Positions 1 to 5,066 of a DNA stretch of 8,273 nt are shown here, piece after piece; positions within the stretch are counted from its first letter, which is position 1, and each line of letters begins with the position of its first letter. The notes beneath the pieces were generated by a model that had not been told where the DNA came from, made no database searches, and saw only the letters and a list, made by a program, of their open reading frames with translations. The translations under genes and the position numbers were made by a program. The DNA is from Candidatus Moraniibacteriota bacterium (lineage in GTDB: Bacteria > Patescibacteriota > Minisyncoccia > Moranbacterales > UBA2206), in the NCBI GenBank assembly GCA_023261605.1, contig JAHFOP010000045.1, forward strand, positions 1 to 8,273, read 5' to 3'.

Positions 1-1176
1 AAAGCCTCAAACGGCAAAGGAAAAATTTATGACATCGACCGCCGCATCGACGCCGTTTTGGAAATTGTGAATTTAAAGGGAGATCACGATAAAAAAATTC
101 AAAAATATTCCGGCGGCCAGCAAGCGAGACTGCTTTTGGCTTCTGCTCTCATCCAAGATCCTGATCTTTTGATCTTGGACGAACCGACCAATAACTTGGA
201 TCAAGAAGGCATCGGACATCTCATCACCTATCTTATGGGTTTTGAAAAAACTTGCATCGTCATTTCCCATGACGCCAACTTTTTGAATTGTTTCACGGAC
301 GGTGTTCTATATTTAGATGTCTTCACCAAAAAAGTCCACCAGCACATCGGCGACTATTTCACCGTGATGGAAGAGATTGCTGAACAAATTAAAAAAGAGG
401 AACGCAAAAACGCCCAGTACGAAAAAGAAATCATCGCCAATAAAGAGAAAGCCAACTTCTTCGCCAATAAAGGAGGCAAAATGCGACTCGTCGCCAGAAA
501 AATGAGAAATAAAGCGGCTGATATGGAAGAAGCCAAGGTGGCTGTGCGCAAAGAAGATAAAGCCATCCGCGCTTTTGAAATTCCGTGCCAAGTTGGTTTG
601 TCAGGGGAACTTATCAACATTTCGTCACTCACGGTCATGAAAAATTATGAGCCGACGGAGAAAAAAGTGAAAGTGTCGCTCAAAAAAAATCAGCACCTAC
701 TTCTCAGCGGTCCGAACGGCATCGGCAAAACTACACTCCTAGAATCCCTAGCCGCAGGCACCGCCAAAGGTGCGCACATTGCCGAAGACGTGAAAGTCGG
801 CTACTACCGCCAAGATTTTTCCAATCTCGATTTTGAAAAAACCGTCATCGAAACTTTGTCCTCTGTTATGAAAGGTGAAGACGAAGAACGCTTGCGCAGC
901 GTGGCCGCCGGATTCCTTCTCACCAAAGACACCGTCTATGCCAAAATTGGTTCACTTTCTGAAGGCCAAAAAGGCCTTGTGGCCTTCGCCCGCCTCATGC
1001 TTGAAGAACCGGGCCTTCTGATTTTGGATGAACCGACCAATCACATCAACTTCCGCCACCTCCCCATCATCGCCACTGCTTTGGATAAATTTGAAGGCGC
1101 CATGATCCTCGTTTCCCATGTGCCGGAATTTGTAGAGCAGATCAGGATTGATGAGAGGTTGAATTTAGAGGATTAG
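1..1176 (+). CDS. ABC-F family ATPase (ribosome-associated type), 5' partial
   Basis: The frame is open from base 1, so the window begins inside the gene. The TTG at 58 is not the start, because the upstream codons are coding-like and the first Walker A is missing. ABC-F proteins are soluble twin-ATPase factors that bind the ribosome near the E site and help stalled translation or give antibiotic resistance; they have no membrane domain. Visible in order: NBD1 signature SGGQQ (109-123), Walker B with LDEPTNNLD (175-201), H-switch ISHD, a Lys/Glu-rich helical linker (about 360-590) containing FFANKGGKMR (the expected P-site tRNA interaction motif), NBD2 Walker A GPNGIGKTT (709-735), signature SEGQ (958-969), Walker B LDEPTNHIN (1024-1050) and an SHVPEF switch. 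NBD2 is slightly degenerate: SEGQ replaces SGGE/Q and NHIN replaces NHLD, but both catalytic glutamates remain. The exact subfamily is unresolved. Confidence 0.93.
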   Translation, partial: KASNGKGKIYDIDRRIDAVLEIVNLKGDHDKKIQKYSGGQQARLLLASALIQDPDLLILDEPTNNLDQEGIGHLITYLMGFEKTCIVISHDANFLNCFTDGVLYLDVFTKKVHQHIGDYFTVMEEIAEQIKKEERKNAQYEKEIIANKEKANFFANKGGKMRLVARKMRNKAADMEEAKVAVRKEDKAIRAFEIPCQVGLSGELINISSLTVMKNYEPTEKKVKVSLKKNQHLLLSGPNGIGKTTLLESLAAGTAKGAHIAEDVKVGYYRQDFSNLDFEKTVIETLSSVMKGEDEERLRSVAAGFLLTKDTVYAKIGSLSEGQKGLVAFARLMLEEPGLLILDEPTNHINFRHLPIIATALDKFEGAMILVSHVPEFVEQIRIDERLNLED

Positions 1177-1199
1177 ACTTCCTGTTTTTTATCAATAGC

Positions 1200-1234
1200 A
1201 TCTAAAAAACCAGTTAAATACTGGTTTTTTAGAT
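1200..1234 (+). terminator. Intrinsic terminator after the ABC-F gene
   Basis: A perfect 15-bp inverted repeat (arms 1200-1214 and 1220-1234, 5-nt loop) begins 23 nt after the TAG stop. The right arm itself contains a run of six T and the left arm six A, so the hairpin may work in both directions, though the T run lies inside the stem. Confidence 0.75.
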
Positions 1235-1253
1235 TAAAAATAGCTATGCACTA

Positions 1254-1280
1254 TTGTTAATAAAAAATTTATGTTAAAAT
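1254..1280 (+). promoter_or_regulatory. Possible extended -10 promoter for the 1319 gene pair
   Basis: TGTTAAAAT (1272-1280) fits an extended -10 (TGnTAnnnT). A weak -35, TTGTTA (1254-1259), sits 15 bp upstream of TAAAAT. Transcription would start near 1287, about 30 nt before the ATG at 1319. The region is very AT-rich, so chance matches are likely. Confidence 0.35.
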
Positions 1281-1318
1281 TACTAGATGAAATAAGAATA
1301 TTATTTTTTAAATAAAAT

Positions 1319-1546
1319 ATGCAAGAAGACCCTCAAAAAGTTGAGAGATACAGATTATGGCTTAATCAGCAAACTCCTGGACAAAACTGGGTGGCGCTTG
1401 TTGGATTTAATGCTATGACTACTTGTTATTATAATGCAACAGGACAACTAGTGTTTAATCCAAATTATGGTACTCCCATAAAAGCATTCATTAATCAATC
1501 CACGGGAGAAATAAGAAATTTTGATGCAAGATATTTTTATGTCTAA
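1319..1546 (+). CDS. Small hypothetical protein, 75 aa
   Basis: I do not recognise this protein. It is soluble, rich in Asn, Gln, Tyr and Phe, with no signal peptide or membrane segment. The hydrophobic core WVALVGFNAM (residues about 25-34) and the repeated Asn/Tyr turns (TCYYNATG, FNPNYGTP, NQSTGEI) would suit a small beta-rich fold. No Shine-Dalgarno precedes the ATG; the leader is almost all A/T. It lies downstream of a terminator and a possible promoter, and its last 8 bases overlap the start of the next gene, so the two are probably co-transcribed and translationally linked. Base use is clearly more AT-rich than the ABC-F gene before it, which fits recent acquisition or fast evolution. 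It is likely real because of the overlap architecture and non-random residue content, but no function can be assigned. Confidence 0.55.
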   Translation: MQEDPQKVERYRLWLNQQTPGQNWVALVGFNAMTTCYYNATGQLVFNPNYGTPIKAFINQSTGEIRNFDARYFYV

Positions 1547-1904
1547 TGAACCACAATTACCTTCACCATTATCAGTGTCTACTGCACATCAAAAACAGCA
1601 GCAAATAATTGATGGTGGAAAAGCTCCATTCACAGAAAAAGAGCAACAGCAAGCAAGCGGCAAAACGCCAACTAGATTTGAATTTGAAATTTTAAGATAT
1701 GTAGTTTATTTTGCTCTTTTAATTCTACTTGTTGGTTTTGTCAGCATTATAATACAATATTTTCAATCTTCCTCAACGTCTTTTAATAATCTTACTAACC
1801 AGATAAATCAACAAAACACCTCGATACAAATATTAAGTTCTAAAATTGATTTACTTGTAAATGAAATTAATCAACAGGGAAAAACTTCACAACCTACTAA
1901 ATAA
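1539..1904 (+). CDS. Small single-pass membrane protein with Gln/Asn-rich coiled-coil tail
   Basis: No family is recognised. From the ATG at 1539 the protein has 121 aa: a polar Pro/Gln-rich N-terminal region (about residues 1-45), one strong hydrophobic segment (YVVYFALLILLVGFVSIII, about residues 52-70), then a polar tail rich in Ser, Asn and Gln with heptad-like Ile/Leu spacing (NNLTNQINQQN, IQILSSKIDLLVNEI) suggesting a short coiled coil. The likely topology is cytoplasmic N-terminus and external tail, or the reverse. An ATG at 1524 and a TTG at 1521 are in frame; I prefer 1539 because it overlaps the preceding stop by only 8 nt (ATGTCTAA), although GGGAG at 1504-1508 is slightly nearer the 1524 start. 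It forms a two-gene unit with the preceding small protein and ends just before a terminator. Confidence 0.6.
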   Translation: MSNEPQLPSPLSVSTAHQKQQQIIDGGKAPFTEKEQQQASGKTPTRFEFEILRYVVYFALLILLVGFVSIIIQYFQSSSTSFNNLTNQINQQNTSIQILSSKIDLLVNEINQQGKTSQPTK

Positions 1905-1920
1905 AATCACTACTTCTCAC

Positions 1921-1955
1921 CGGTTCAGGCCTTCACAAACTTGAACCGTTTTTTT
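1921..1955 (+). terminator. Intrinsic terminator after the small-gene pair
   Basis: CGGTTCA (1921-1927) pairs with TGAACCG (1942-1948), extendable by one G-U pair, and is followed directly by seven T (1949-1955). It lies 16 nt after the TAA of the membrane-protein gene. Confidence 0.75.
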
Positions 1956-1975
1956 CTAATCAACTTAATTCCAGC

Positions 1976-2005
1976 AGGTTCAGGCGTCCTCGCCTGAACC
2001 TTTTT
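1976..2005 (+). terminator. Second intrinsic terminator with a related stem
   Basis: AGGTTCAGGCG (1976-1986) pairs perfectly with CGCCTGAACCT (1991-2001) around the tetraloop TCCT, followed by T to 2005. The left arm shares GGTTCAGGC with the terminator 55 nt upstream (1922-1930), so the two may be copies of one element. Confidence 0.7.
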
Positions 2006-2060
2006 ATTTCTGGCAAAACTAAACAACACACTCTTCCTATCTTAATTTAATTTTACGTAA

Positions 2061-2377
2061 CATTACATCTTACCAGAACAATACGATTCAATCGGGACGA
2101 TTGAACCTGCAAAAGGAAAAGAAATCAGATAAAGGTTAATATAATTTATACTGCTTCTGGCGAAGACAAAAGAAAAGTTCACCTTGATGTCACAGTTAGA
2201 GGATTACCCGTAGATCCTCTAGATAAGCAAGAAAAGCATTACGATTTTGATGTGCAATTACCGGAAGATTCAGATAAAATTAATAATGATATTGGGGTTA
2301 GAATAATTGATCCAAAACAAGAAGGAATAAAAGTAAAATTTGATAATCCGCTACTTATCCAAAAGATAGATTTATAA
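2061..2377 (+). pseudogene. Decayed coding remnant, frameshifted and lacking a start
   Basis: A stop-free frame runs from 2105 to the TAA at 2375-2377 with no ATG, GTG or TTG before the clearly coding-like part. It encodes a charged, beta-like sequence including IYTASGEDKRKVHLDVTVRG, VDPLDKQEKHYDFDVQLPED, IGVRIIDPKQEG and FDNPLLIQKIDL. Just upstream a different frame (2061-2132) also reads as plausible protein (YILPEQYDSIGTIEPAKGKEIR) before a TAA. Joining the two needs one small indel near 2125-2138. I infer the 3' end of a gene broken by a frameshift and by loss of its 5' part. The protein family is not recognised. It sits between a double terminator and the promoter of the next gene. The alternative is a functional short gene with a non-canonical start, or a chance open frame. 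Confidence 0.4.
2087..2105. repeat. Small inverted repeat
   Basis: TTCAATCG (2087-2094) and CGATTGAA (2098-2105) form an 8-bp perfect stem with a 3-nt loop. No T run follows, so this is not an obvious terminator; it lies inside the decayed coding remnant and may be chance. Confidence 0.3.
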
Positions 2378-2382
2378 AAGAC

Positions 2383-2411
2383 TGGACAAAATTCTCTAAG
2401 TATACTAAAAT
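2383..2411 (+). promoter_or_regulatory. Sigma70-type promoter for the GlcG/HbpS-like gene
   Basis: TGGACA (2383-2388) and TAAAAT (2406-2411) each match consensus at five of six positions and are 17 bp apart. Transcription would begin near 2418. That is downstream of the ATG at 2415, so this promoter supports translation from the later ATG at 2490. Confidence 0.55.
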
Positions 2412-2416
2412 AAAAT

Positions 2417-2450
2417 GTCCATAGTGGACCATTGGATAGAATATTATCCA
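2417..2450. promoter_or_regulatory. Operator-like palindromes in the GlcG-like gene leader
   Basis: Two short inverted repeats lie immediately downstream of the predicted -10: GTCCA-TAG-TGGAC (2417-2429) and TGGATA-gaatat-TATCCA (2433-2450). Their position at and just after the predicted start point suits a repressor site, but no regulator gene is adjacent and the arms are only 5-6 bp. Confidence 0.3.
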
Positions 2451-2479
2451 GCAATTATTCAAACCATATTACAACATAC

Positions 2480-2484
2480 GGAGG
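2480..2484 (+). promoter_or_regulatory. Shine-Dalgarno site GGAGG that decides the start at 2490
   Basis: GGAGG lies 5 nt before the ATG at 2490. It is the only strong ribosome binding site before a gene in this window; the longer in-frame start at 2415 has none. Confidence 0.75.
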
Positions 2485-2489
2485 CACAA

Positions 2490-2921
2490 ATGGGACAGAT
2501 CTTTTCACTGACATCAACAGAAGCTGAGAAAATTATCGCAGCTGCCATTGGAACGTTGGAATCACAATTAGATGTGGCATCCATCGTTCTCGTTAATCGG
2601 GATGAAACCGAAATCGCCAAAACAGTTATGGACGGCGTGAAACCGCTCACTGCTCGCATAGCTTTCATGAAAGCACGCCAAGCTGCCTGGACCGGAAAGC
2701 CTACCGATCAGACCAGAAATGATATCGCTGCCGGTAAATTTACCGCCATTTCTCTCGGCATAAATCCCGAGGAACTTGTTCCTTGGGCGGGAGGAGTGCC
2801 TATCTACGACCAAGAGGGACATCTCCTCGGTGGTATCGGCGTAAGCAATCTCGCTCAAGAAAAAGACAAAGACGTTGCTGAAAATGCCGTTGTCAAAGCT
2901 GGATTCAAAGTTTGCCCCTAA
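2490..2921 (+). CDS. GlcG/HbpS-like protein (DUF336, haem-degrading fold family)
   Basis: Small soluble alpha/beta protein of the PF03928 family, which includes GlcG of glycolate operons, the haem-binding sensor HbpS, and PduO C-terminal cobalamin-related domains. From 2490 the protein has 143 aa, a usual length for single-domain members. Visible features: an N-terminal helix (TSTEAEKIIAAAIGTLESQ), strand SIVLVNRDE, the conserved helix KPLTARIAFMKARQAAWTGKP (residues 51-71, with the family's A..KA..A pattern), then WAGGVPIYDQEGHLLGGIGVSN (99-120), the family's GG.PI...G...G.IGVSG signature, and a C-terminal helix. I chose ATG 2490 over 2415 because of the GGAGG site and the promoter position. 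It stands alone between its own promoter and terminator. The ligand is unknown; haem, cobalamin or a small acid are all possible. Confidence 0.85.
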   Translation: MGQIFSLTSTEAEKIIAAAIGTLESQLDVASIVLVNRDETEIAKTVMDGVKPLTARIAFMKARQAAWTGKPTDQTRNDIAAGKFTAISLGINPEELVPWAGGVPIYDQEGHLLGGIGVSNLAQEKDKDVAENAVVKAGFKVCP

Positions 2922-2943
2922 GCAGCTTCAGCTGTGACCAAAA

Positions 2944-2983
2944 ATAACCCACGACTCATCTTCGAGTTGTGGGTTATATTTTT
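2944..2983 (+). terminator. Intrinsic terminator after the GlcG-like gene
   Basis: A 14-bp stem (2944-2957 with 2964-2977, one G-U pair, loop ATCTTC) begins 22 nt after the TAA stop and is followed by a T-rich tail (2979-2983). Confidence 0.85.
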
Positions 2984-3005
2984 ATTATTTTATTATAAAG
3001 AAACC

Positions 3006-3041
3006 AAAAAAAAGAGCGAGCTCACGCCCGTTCTTTTTTTT
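3006..3041. terminator. Bidirectional terminator hairpin
   Basis: Eight A plus GAGCG (3006-3018) pair with CGTTC plus eight T (3029-3041), with one G-U pair and a 10-nt loop. Read on either strand the stem ends in a run of eight T. It can terminate the leftward helicase transcript and back up the terminator of the GlcG-like gene. Confidence 0.8.
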
Positions 3042-3065
3042 GCTACGTAGCATGCTACGTAGCAA
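3040..3065. repeat. Tandem double palindrome, two copies of TGCTACGTAGCA
   Basis: Two back-to-back copies of the 12-bp perfect palindrome TGCTACGTAGCA (3041-3052 and 3053-3064) make a larger perfect palindrome of 26 bp (3040-3065). It overlaps the edge of the bidirectional terminator and lies 15 nt beyond the helicase stop. It could extend the helicase mRNA 3' hairpin, bind a dimeric protein, or be the footprint of a small mobile or intergenic repeat. Confidence 0.9.
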
Positions 3066-3080
3066 GGTAGGTATCTGCTA

Positions 3081-4307
3081 TTATCCTTGTTCCACAAAAG
3101 TCAAAGCGACGCCGGTTTTGTCGGCGCGGCCGGTGCGACCGATGCGGTGAATGTAGTCGGCATAGGTCGCTGGAATATCAAAGTTGATGACATGACTGAC
3201 ATTCGGAATGTCCAATCCTCGGGCTGCCACGTCCGTCGCCACTAGAATTTCCACGGCATTATCCTTGAACATCTGCAACGCTTTCTGGCGTTTGTTATGT
3301 GGCTTGTCACCATGAATGGATTCCGCTTTGAAACCGCGATGACACAAACTCACAGACAAACGATCAGCGCCGTGTTTAGTGCGGGAAAAAATCAGGACCT
3401 TTTCAAACTCTGCCTTATTCAAAAGGTCATGCAAGACATCTGTTTTGTCGAGACCCTTGGCCACGCGCACGATGTCTTGATCGATCTGCTTGGACGTTTC
3501 TTTGGTTGCAATAGCAATTTTAACCGGATCAACCAAAAATGTTTTAACTAAGCTTTCAATTTCATTCGAGAAAGTGGCCGAGAACAACATGATCTGTCTT
3601 TTTATAGCCACGAGCGACAAGATCCATTTCACATCATTGATGAAGCCCATGTCCAACATCCGGTCAGCTTCGTCCAGAATGACATTACTGAATTGTGAGA
3701 GATTGATGACATGACGATCAACCAAATCCTTCAAGCGCCCAGGTGTACCAATGACCATATTATGTCGTCTTCGAAGTTGCGTGATTTGACGACCAATGTT
3801 TGCGCCTCCGACTACCACCACGGCGTAAAGCCTAAGCGGTTGAGCAAAAGCGAAAAATTCTTCTTCAATTTGAATGGCCAATTCGCGCGTCGGCACGACT
3901 ACTAAAACTTTCTCTTCCGGGTTGGTGAGGATTTTGTGAATCATCGGGATGAGAAAGGCTGCCGTTTTTCCAGTCCCAGTATTAGCAAGACCAATCACAT
4001 CGCGCCCTGAAAGCACTGCCGGAATGGCTTTCTCTTGAATTGGAGTCGGGTCGGAATAGCCACGTCGGGCAATCGCCCGTTTCAAATTATCATCGATTGG
4101 CAACTCGGCAAAAGTATATTCCGCCTTGAATGCGTCCGCCGGTGCTTGCGGAACAGCTTTACTAATAAAACGGTTAATGTCGATCTTATCGCCGGTAAAT
4201 CGTCCTCGTCCACCGGAGCCTCCACCTCGTCTGCCATTACTATTCGAGCCAGAACTTTTCCAACCCGAAGCCTTACGCGCGTCACGCGCGTTGTTTCGCT
4301 TGTACAT
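3081..4307 (-). CDS. DEAD-box ATP-dependent RNA helicase
   Basis: Unwinds or remodels structured RNA with ATP, in ribosome assembly or mRNA turnover; cytoplasmic. All core motifs are present in 408 aa: Q motif (aromatic F66, Q91), motif I ANTGTGKT (108-115), Ia PTRELA (139-144), Ib TPGR (188-191), II DEAD (212-215), III SAT (243-245), IV LIFSRT (about 305-310), V ATDVAARGLD (357-366) and VI HRIGRTGR (387-394). The N-terminus (1-40) is a basic, Ser/Gly/Arg-rich disordered tail (GRRGGGSGGRGRF). This is unusual, because bacterial DEAD-box proteins usually carry such RGG-like tails at the C-terminus. The protein also ends only 14 residues after motif VI, so there is no C-terminal extension. The start at 4307 has no Shine-Dalgarno but follows a strong promoter with a roughly 75-nt leader. 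It resembles RhlE/CsdA-type helicases without a secure assignment. Confidence 0.96.
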   Translation of the reverse strand: MYKRNNARDARKASGWKSSGSNSNGRRGGGSGGRGRFTGDKIDINRFISKAVPQAPADAFKAEYTFAELPIDDNLKRAIARRGYSDPTPIQEKAIPAVLSGRDVIGLANTGTGKTAAFLIPMIHKILTNPEEKVLVVVPTRELAIQIEEEFFAFAQPLRLYAVVVVGGANIGRQITQLRRRHNMVIGTPGRLKDLVDRHVINLSQFSNVILDEADRMLDMGFINDVKWILSLVAIKRQIMLFSATFSNEIESLVKTFLVDPVKIAIATKETSKQIDQDIVRVAKGLDKTDVLHDLLNKAEFEKVLIFSRTKHGADRLSVSLCHRGFKAESIHGDKPHNKRQKALQMFKDNAVEILVATDVAARGLDIPNVSHVINFDIPATYADYIHRIGRTGRADKTGVALTFVEQG

Positions 4308-4342
4308 ATGTATTAATACATAAAAAATTAAATATTTTATGT
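4308..4342. repeat. Palindrome and hairpin in the helicase mRNA leader
   Basis: ATGTATTAATACAT (4308-4321) is a perfect 14-bp palindrome directly abutting the helicase start codon. Next to it ACATAAAA (4318-4325) and TTTTATGT (4335-4342) form an 8-bp stem. Both lie in the 5' leader of the leftward transcript and could control access to the start codon, but they are AT-only or nearly so and weak at normal temperature. Confidence 0.4.
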
Positions 4343-4389
4343 TTAGATACTTATGTCAGCTATAACGAGAAGTATTAACATAAAAAGTA

Positions 4390-4418
4390 ATCATACCACC
4401 CAGAATTGAATCTGTCAA
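4390..4418 (-). promoter_or_regulatory. Promoter of the DEAD-box helicase gene
   Basis: On the minus strand TTGACA (4413-4418) and TATGAT (4390-4395) are separated by exactly 17 bp, a near-consensus sigma70-type promoter. Transcription should start near 4383, leaving a leader of about 75 nt before the helicase ATG. Confidence 0.85.
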
Positions 4419-4439
4419 GCACCGCCCCTTTCATCTAAG

Positions 4440-4468
4440 TTGACATTCTTTTCAGGTTGCGGTACTAT
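4440..4468 (+). promoter_or_regulatory. Promoter of the metal/metalloid operon
   Basis: TTGACA (4440-4445) and TACTAT (4463-4468) are separated by 17 bp. The predicted start point is near 4475, about 23 nt before the repressor ATG. It is back to back with the helicase promoter; the two -35 boxes are 21 bp apart. Confidence 0.85.
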
Positions 4469-4489
4469 TCTAATATAAATTAGAATAGT
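4464..4489. promoter_or_regulatory. Operator for the ArsR/SmtB repressor
   Basis: A perfect 11-bp inverted repeat, ACTATTCTAAT (4464-4474) and ATTAGAATAGT (4479-4489) with a 4-bp centre, covers most of the -10 box and the predicted transcription start. Position, length and AT-rich dyad are typical of ArsR/SmtB operators, so the first gene probably represses its own operon by blocking RNA polymerase. Confidence 0.8.
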
Positions 4490-4497
4490 TTCCATCT

Positions 4498-4806
4498 ATG
4501 CATTTCCAATGTTGTTCAAAAAATTCCGCCGAAGAGAAAAATGTCTCAGAAAGTTATGCTTTTCTGCGCGCCATTTCTGACCCGAATCGCTTAAAAATTA
4601 TTTGTGTACTGAAAGGCAGTCCACAATGCGTTTGTGAAATCGTACCAATTATCGGCATTTCGGATAAACTGGTCTCGCACCATCTAAAACAATTAAAGAA
4701 CCTCTCTTTAGTAAATGAAAAACGTGAAGGCAACTTCATCCGCTATTCCCTCAACAAAAAAGTTCTCAAAGAATACAAAAGAAAATTCAATCAAATAATT
4801 AAATAA
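4498..4806 (+). CDS. ArsR/SmtB family metal(loid)-responsive repressor
   Basis: Dimeric winged-helix repressor that leaves DNA when it binds a metal or metalloid. The 102-aa length is normal for the family. Residues 20-40 (YAFLRAISDPNRLKIICVLKG) are the first helices with the family's DP.R..I...L pattern. The recognition helix-turn-helix follows (SDKLVSHHLKQLKNLSLV, about 55-72), then the wing (EKREGNFIRYSL). Likely sensor ligands are C44 and C46 in CVCE, which matches the ELCVCDL motif of ArsR and CadC in helix alpha-3, together with the N-terminal C5-C6 pair, as in alpha-3N sensors. That ligand set suits a thiophilic ion such as As(III), Sb(III), Cd, Pb or Zn; the ion cannot be chosen from sequence. 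It is the first gene of the operon, next to a dyad operator, and has no Shine-Dalgarno. Confidence 0.93.
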   Translation: MHFQCCSKNSAEEKNVSESYAFLRAISDPNRLKIICVLKGSPQCVCEIVPIIGISDKLVSHHLKQLKNLSLVNEKREGNFIRYSLNKKVLKEYKRKFNQIIK

Positions 4807-4826
4807 TTTAACATAATTTAAAAAAT

Positions 4827-5060
4827 ATGAACATTAAAATTTTGGGGACGGGCTGTCCTAGCTGTCAAAGACTGGAGGCCAATATAAAACAGACATTGGA
4901 AGAATTAAAAATGGAAGCTACTTTGGAAAAAATAACGGAAATTCAGGACATTCTAAGCTATGGCGTAATGGGAACTCCGGCATTAGTGATAAATGAAAAA
5001 GTAGAAGTGGCAGGTAGAATTCCAGACGTAGAAGAATTGAAAAGTTTATTGTCAAAATAA
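4827..5060 (+). CDS. Small thioredoxin-fold protein (MTH895/TM0996 type; candidate ArsE)
   Basis: Cytoplasmic 77-aa redox protein with a minimal thioredoxin fold (PF13192 type). The active site GTGCPSC (C10, C13) follows the first beta strand (MNIKILG), and the cis-proline loop VMGTPALVI (about 47-55) sits opposite it. There is no signal peptide. Such proteins occur beside PF03773 permeases and in arsenical operons, where they are thought to supply or take up thiol electrons or hold the metal. Its place 20 nt after the repressor and directly before ArsF- and ArsG-family genes matches arsE in arsEFG operons; calling it ArsE is an inference from order, since my memory of ArsE as thioredoxin-like could not be checked. 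The leader before the ATG is A-rich without a Shine-Dalgarno. Confidence 0.87.
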   Translation: MNIKILGTGCPSCQRLEANIKQTLEELKMEATLEKITEIQDILSYGVMGTPALVINEKVEVAGRIPDVEELKSLLSK

Positions 5061-5066
5061 AAAAAT

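Noticed and set aside
58..60. TTG at 58 as the start of the ABC-F gene
   Set aside because: The frame is open and coding-like to base 1, and a complete protein would need an upstream Walker A.
2415..2489. N-terminal extension of the GlcG-like protein from the ATG at 2415
   Set aside because: The ATG at 2415 has no ribosome site and lies at or before the predicted transcription start, whereas 2490 has GGAGG 5 nt upstream and gives the normal family length.
2568..2858. Minus-strand open frame opposite the GlcG-like gene
   Set aside because: It is a shadow of a clearly conserved plus-strand gene, with no recognisable protein features or start signals.
3297..4323. Several plus-strand open frames within the helicase region
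   Set aside because: All are antisense to a helicase with every DEAD-box motif intact; none has protein-like composition or signals.
4308..4383. Riboswitch or cold-shock element in the helicase leader
   Set aside because: Only short AT-rich stems are visible and no known conserved riboswitch core or cold-box sequence is recognisable.
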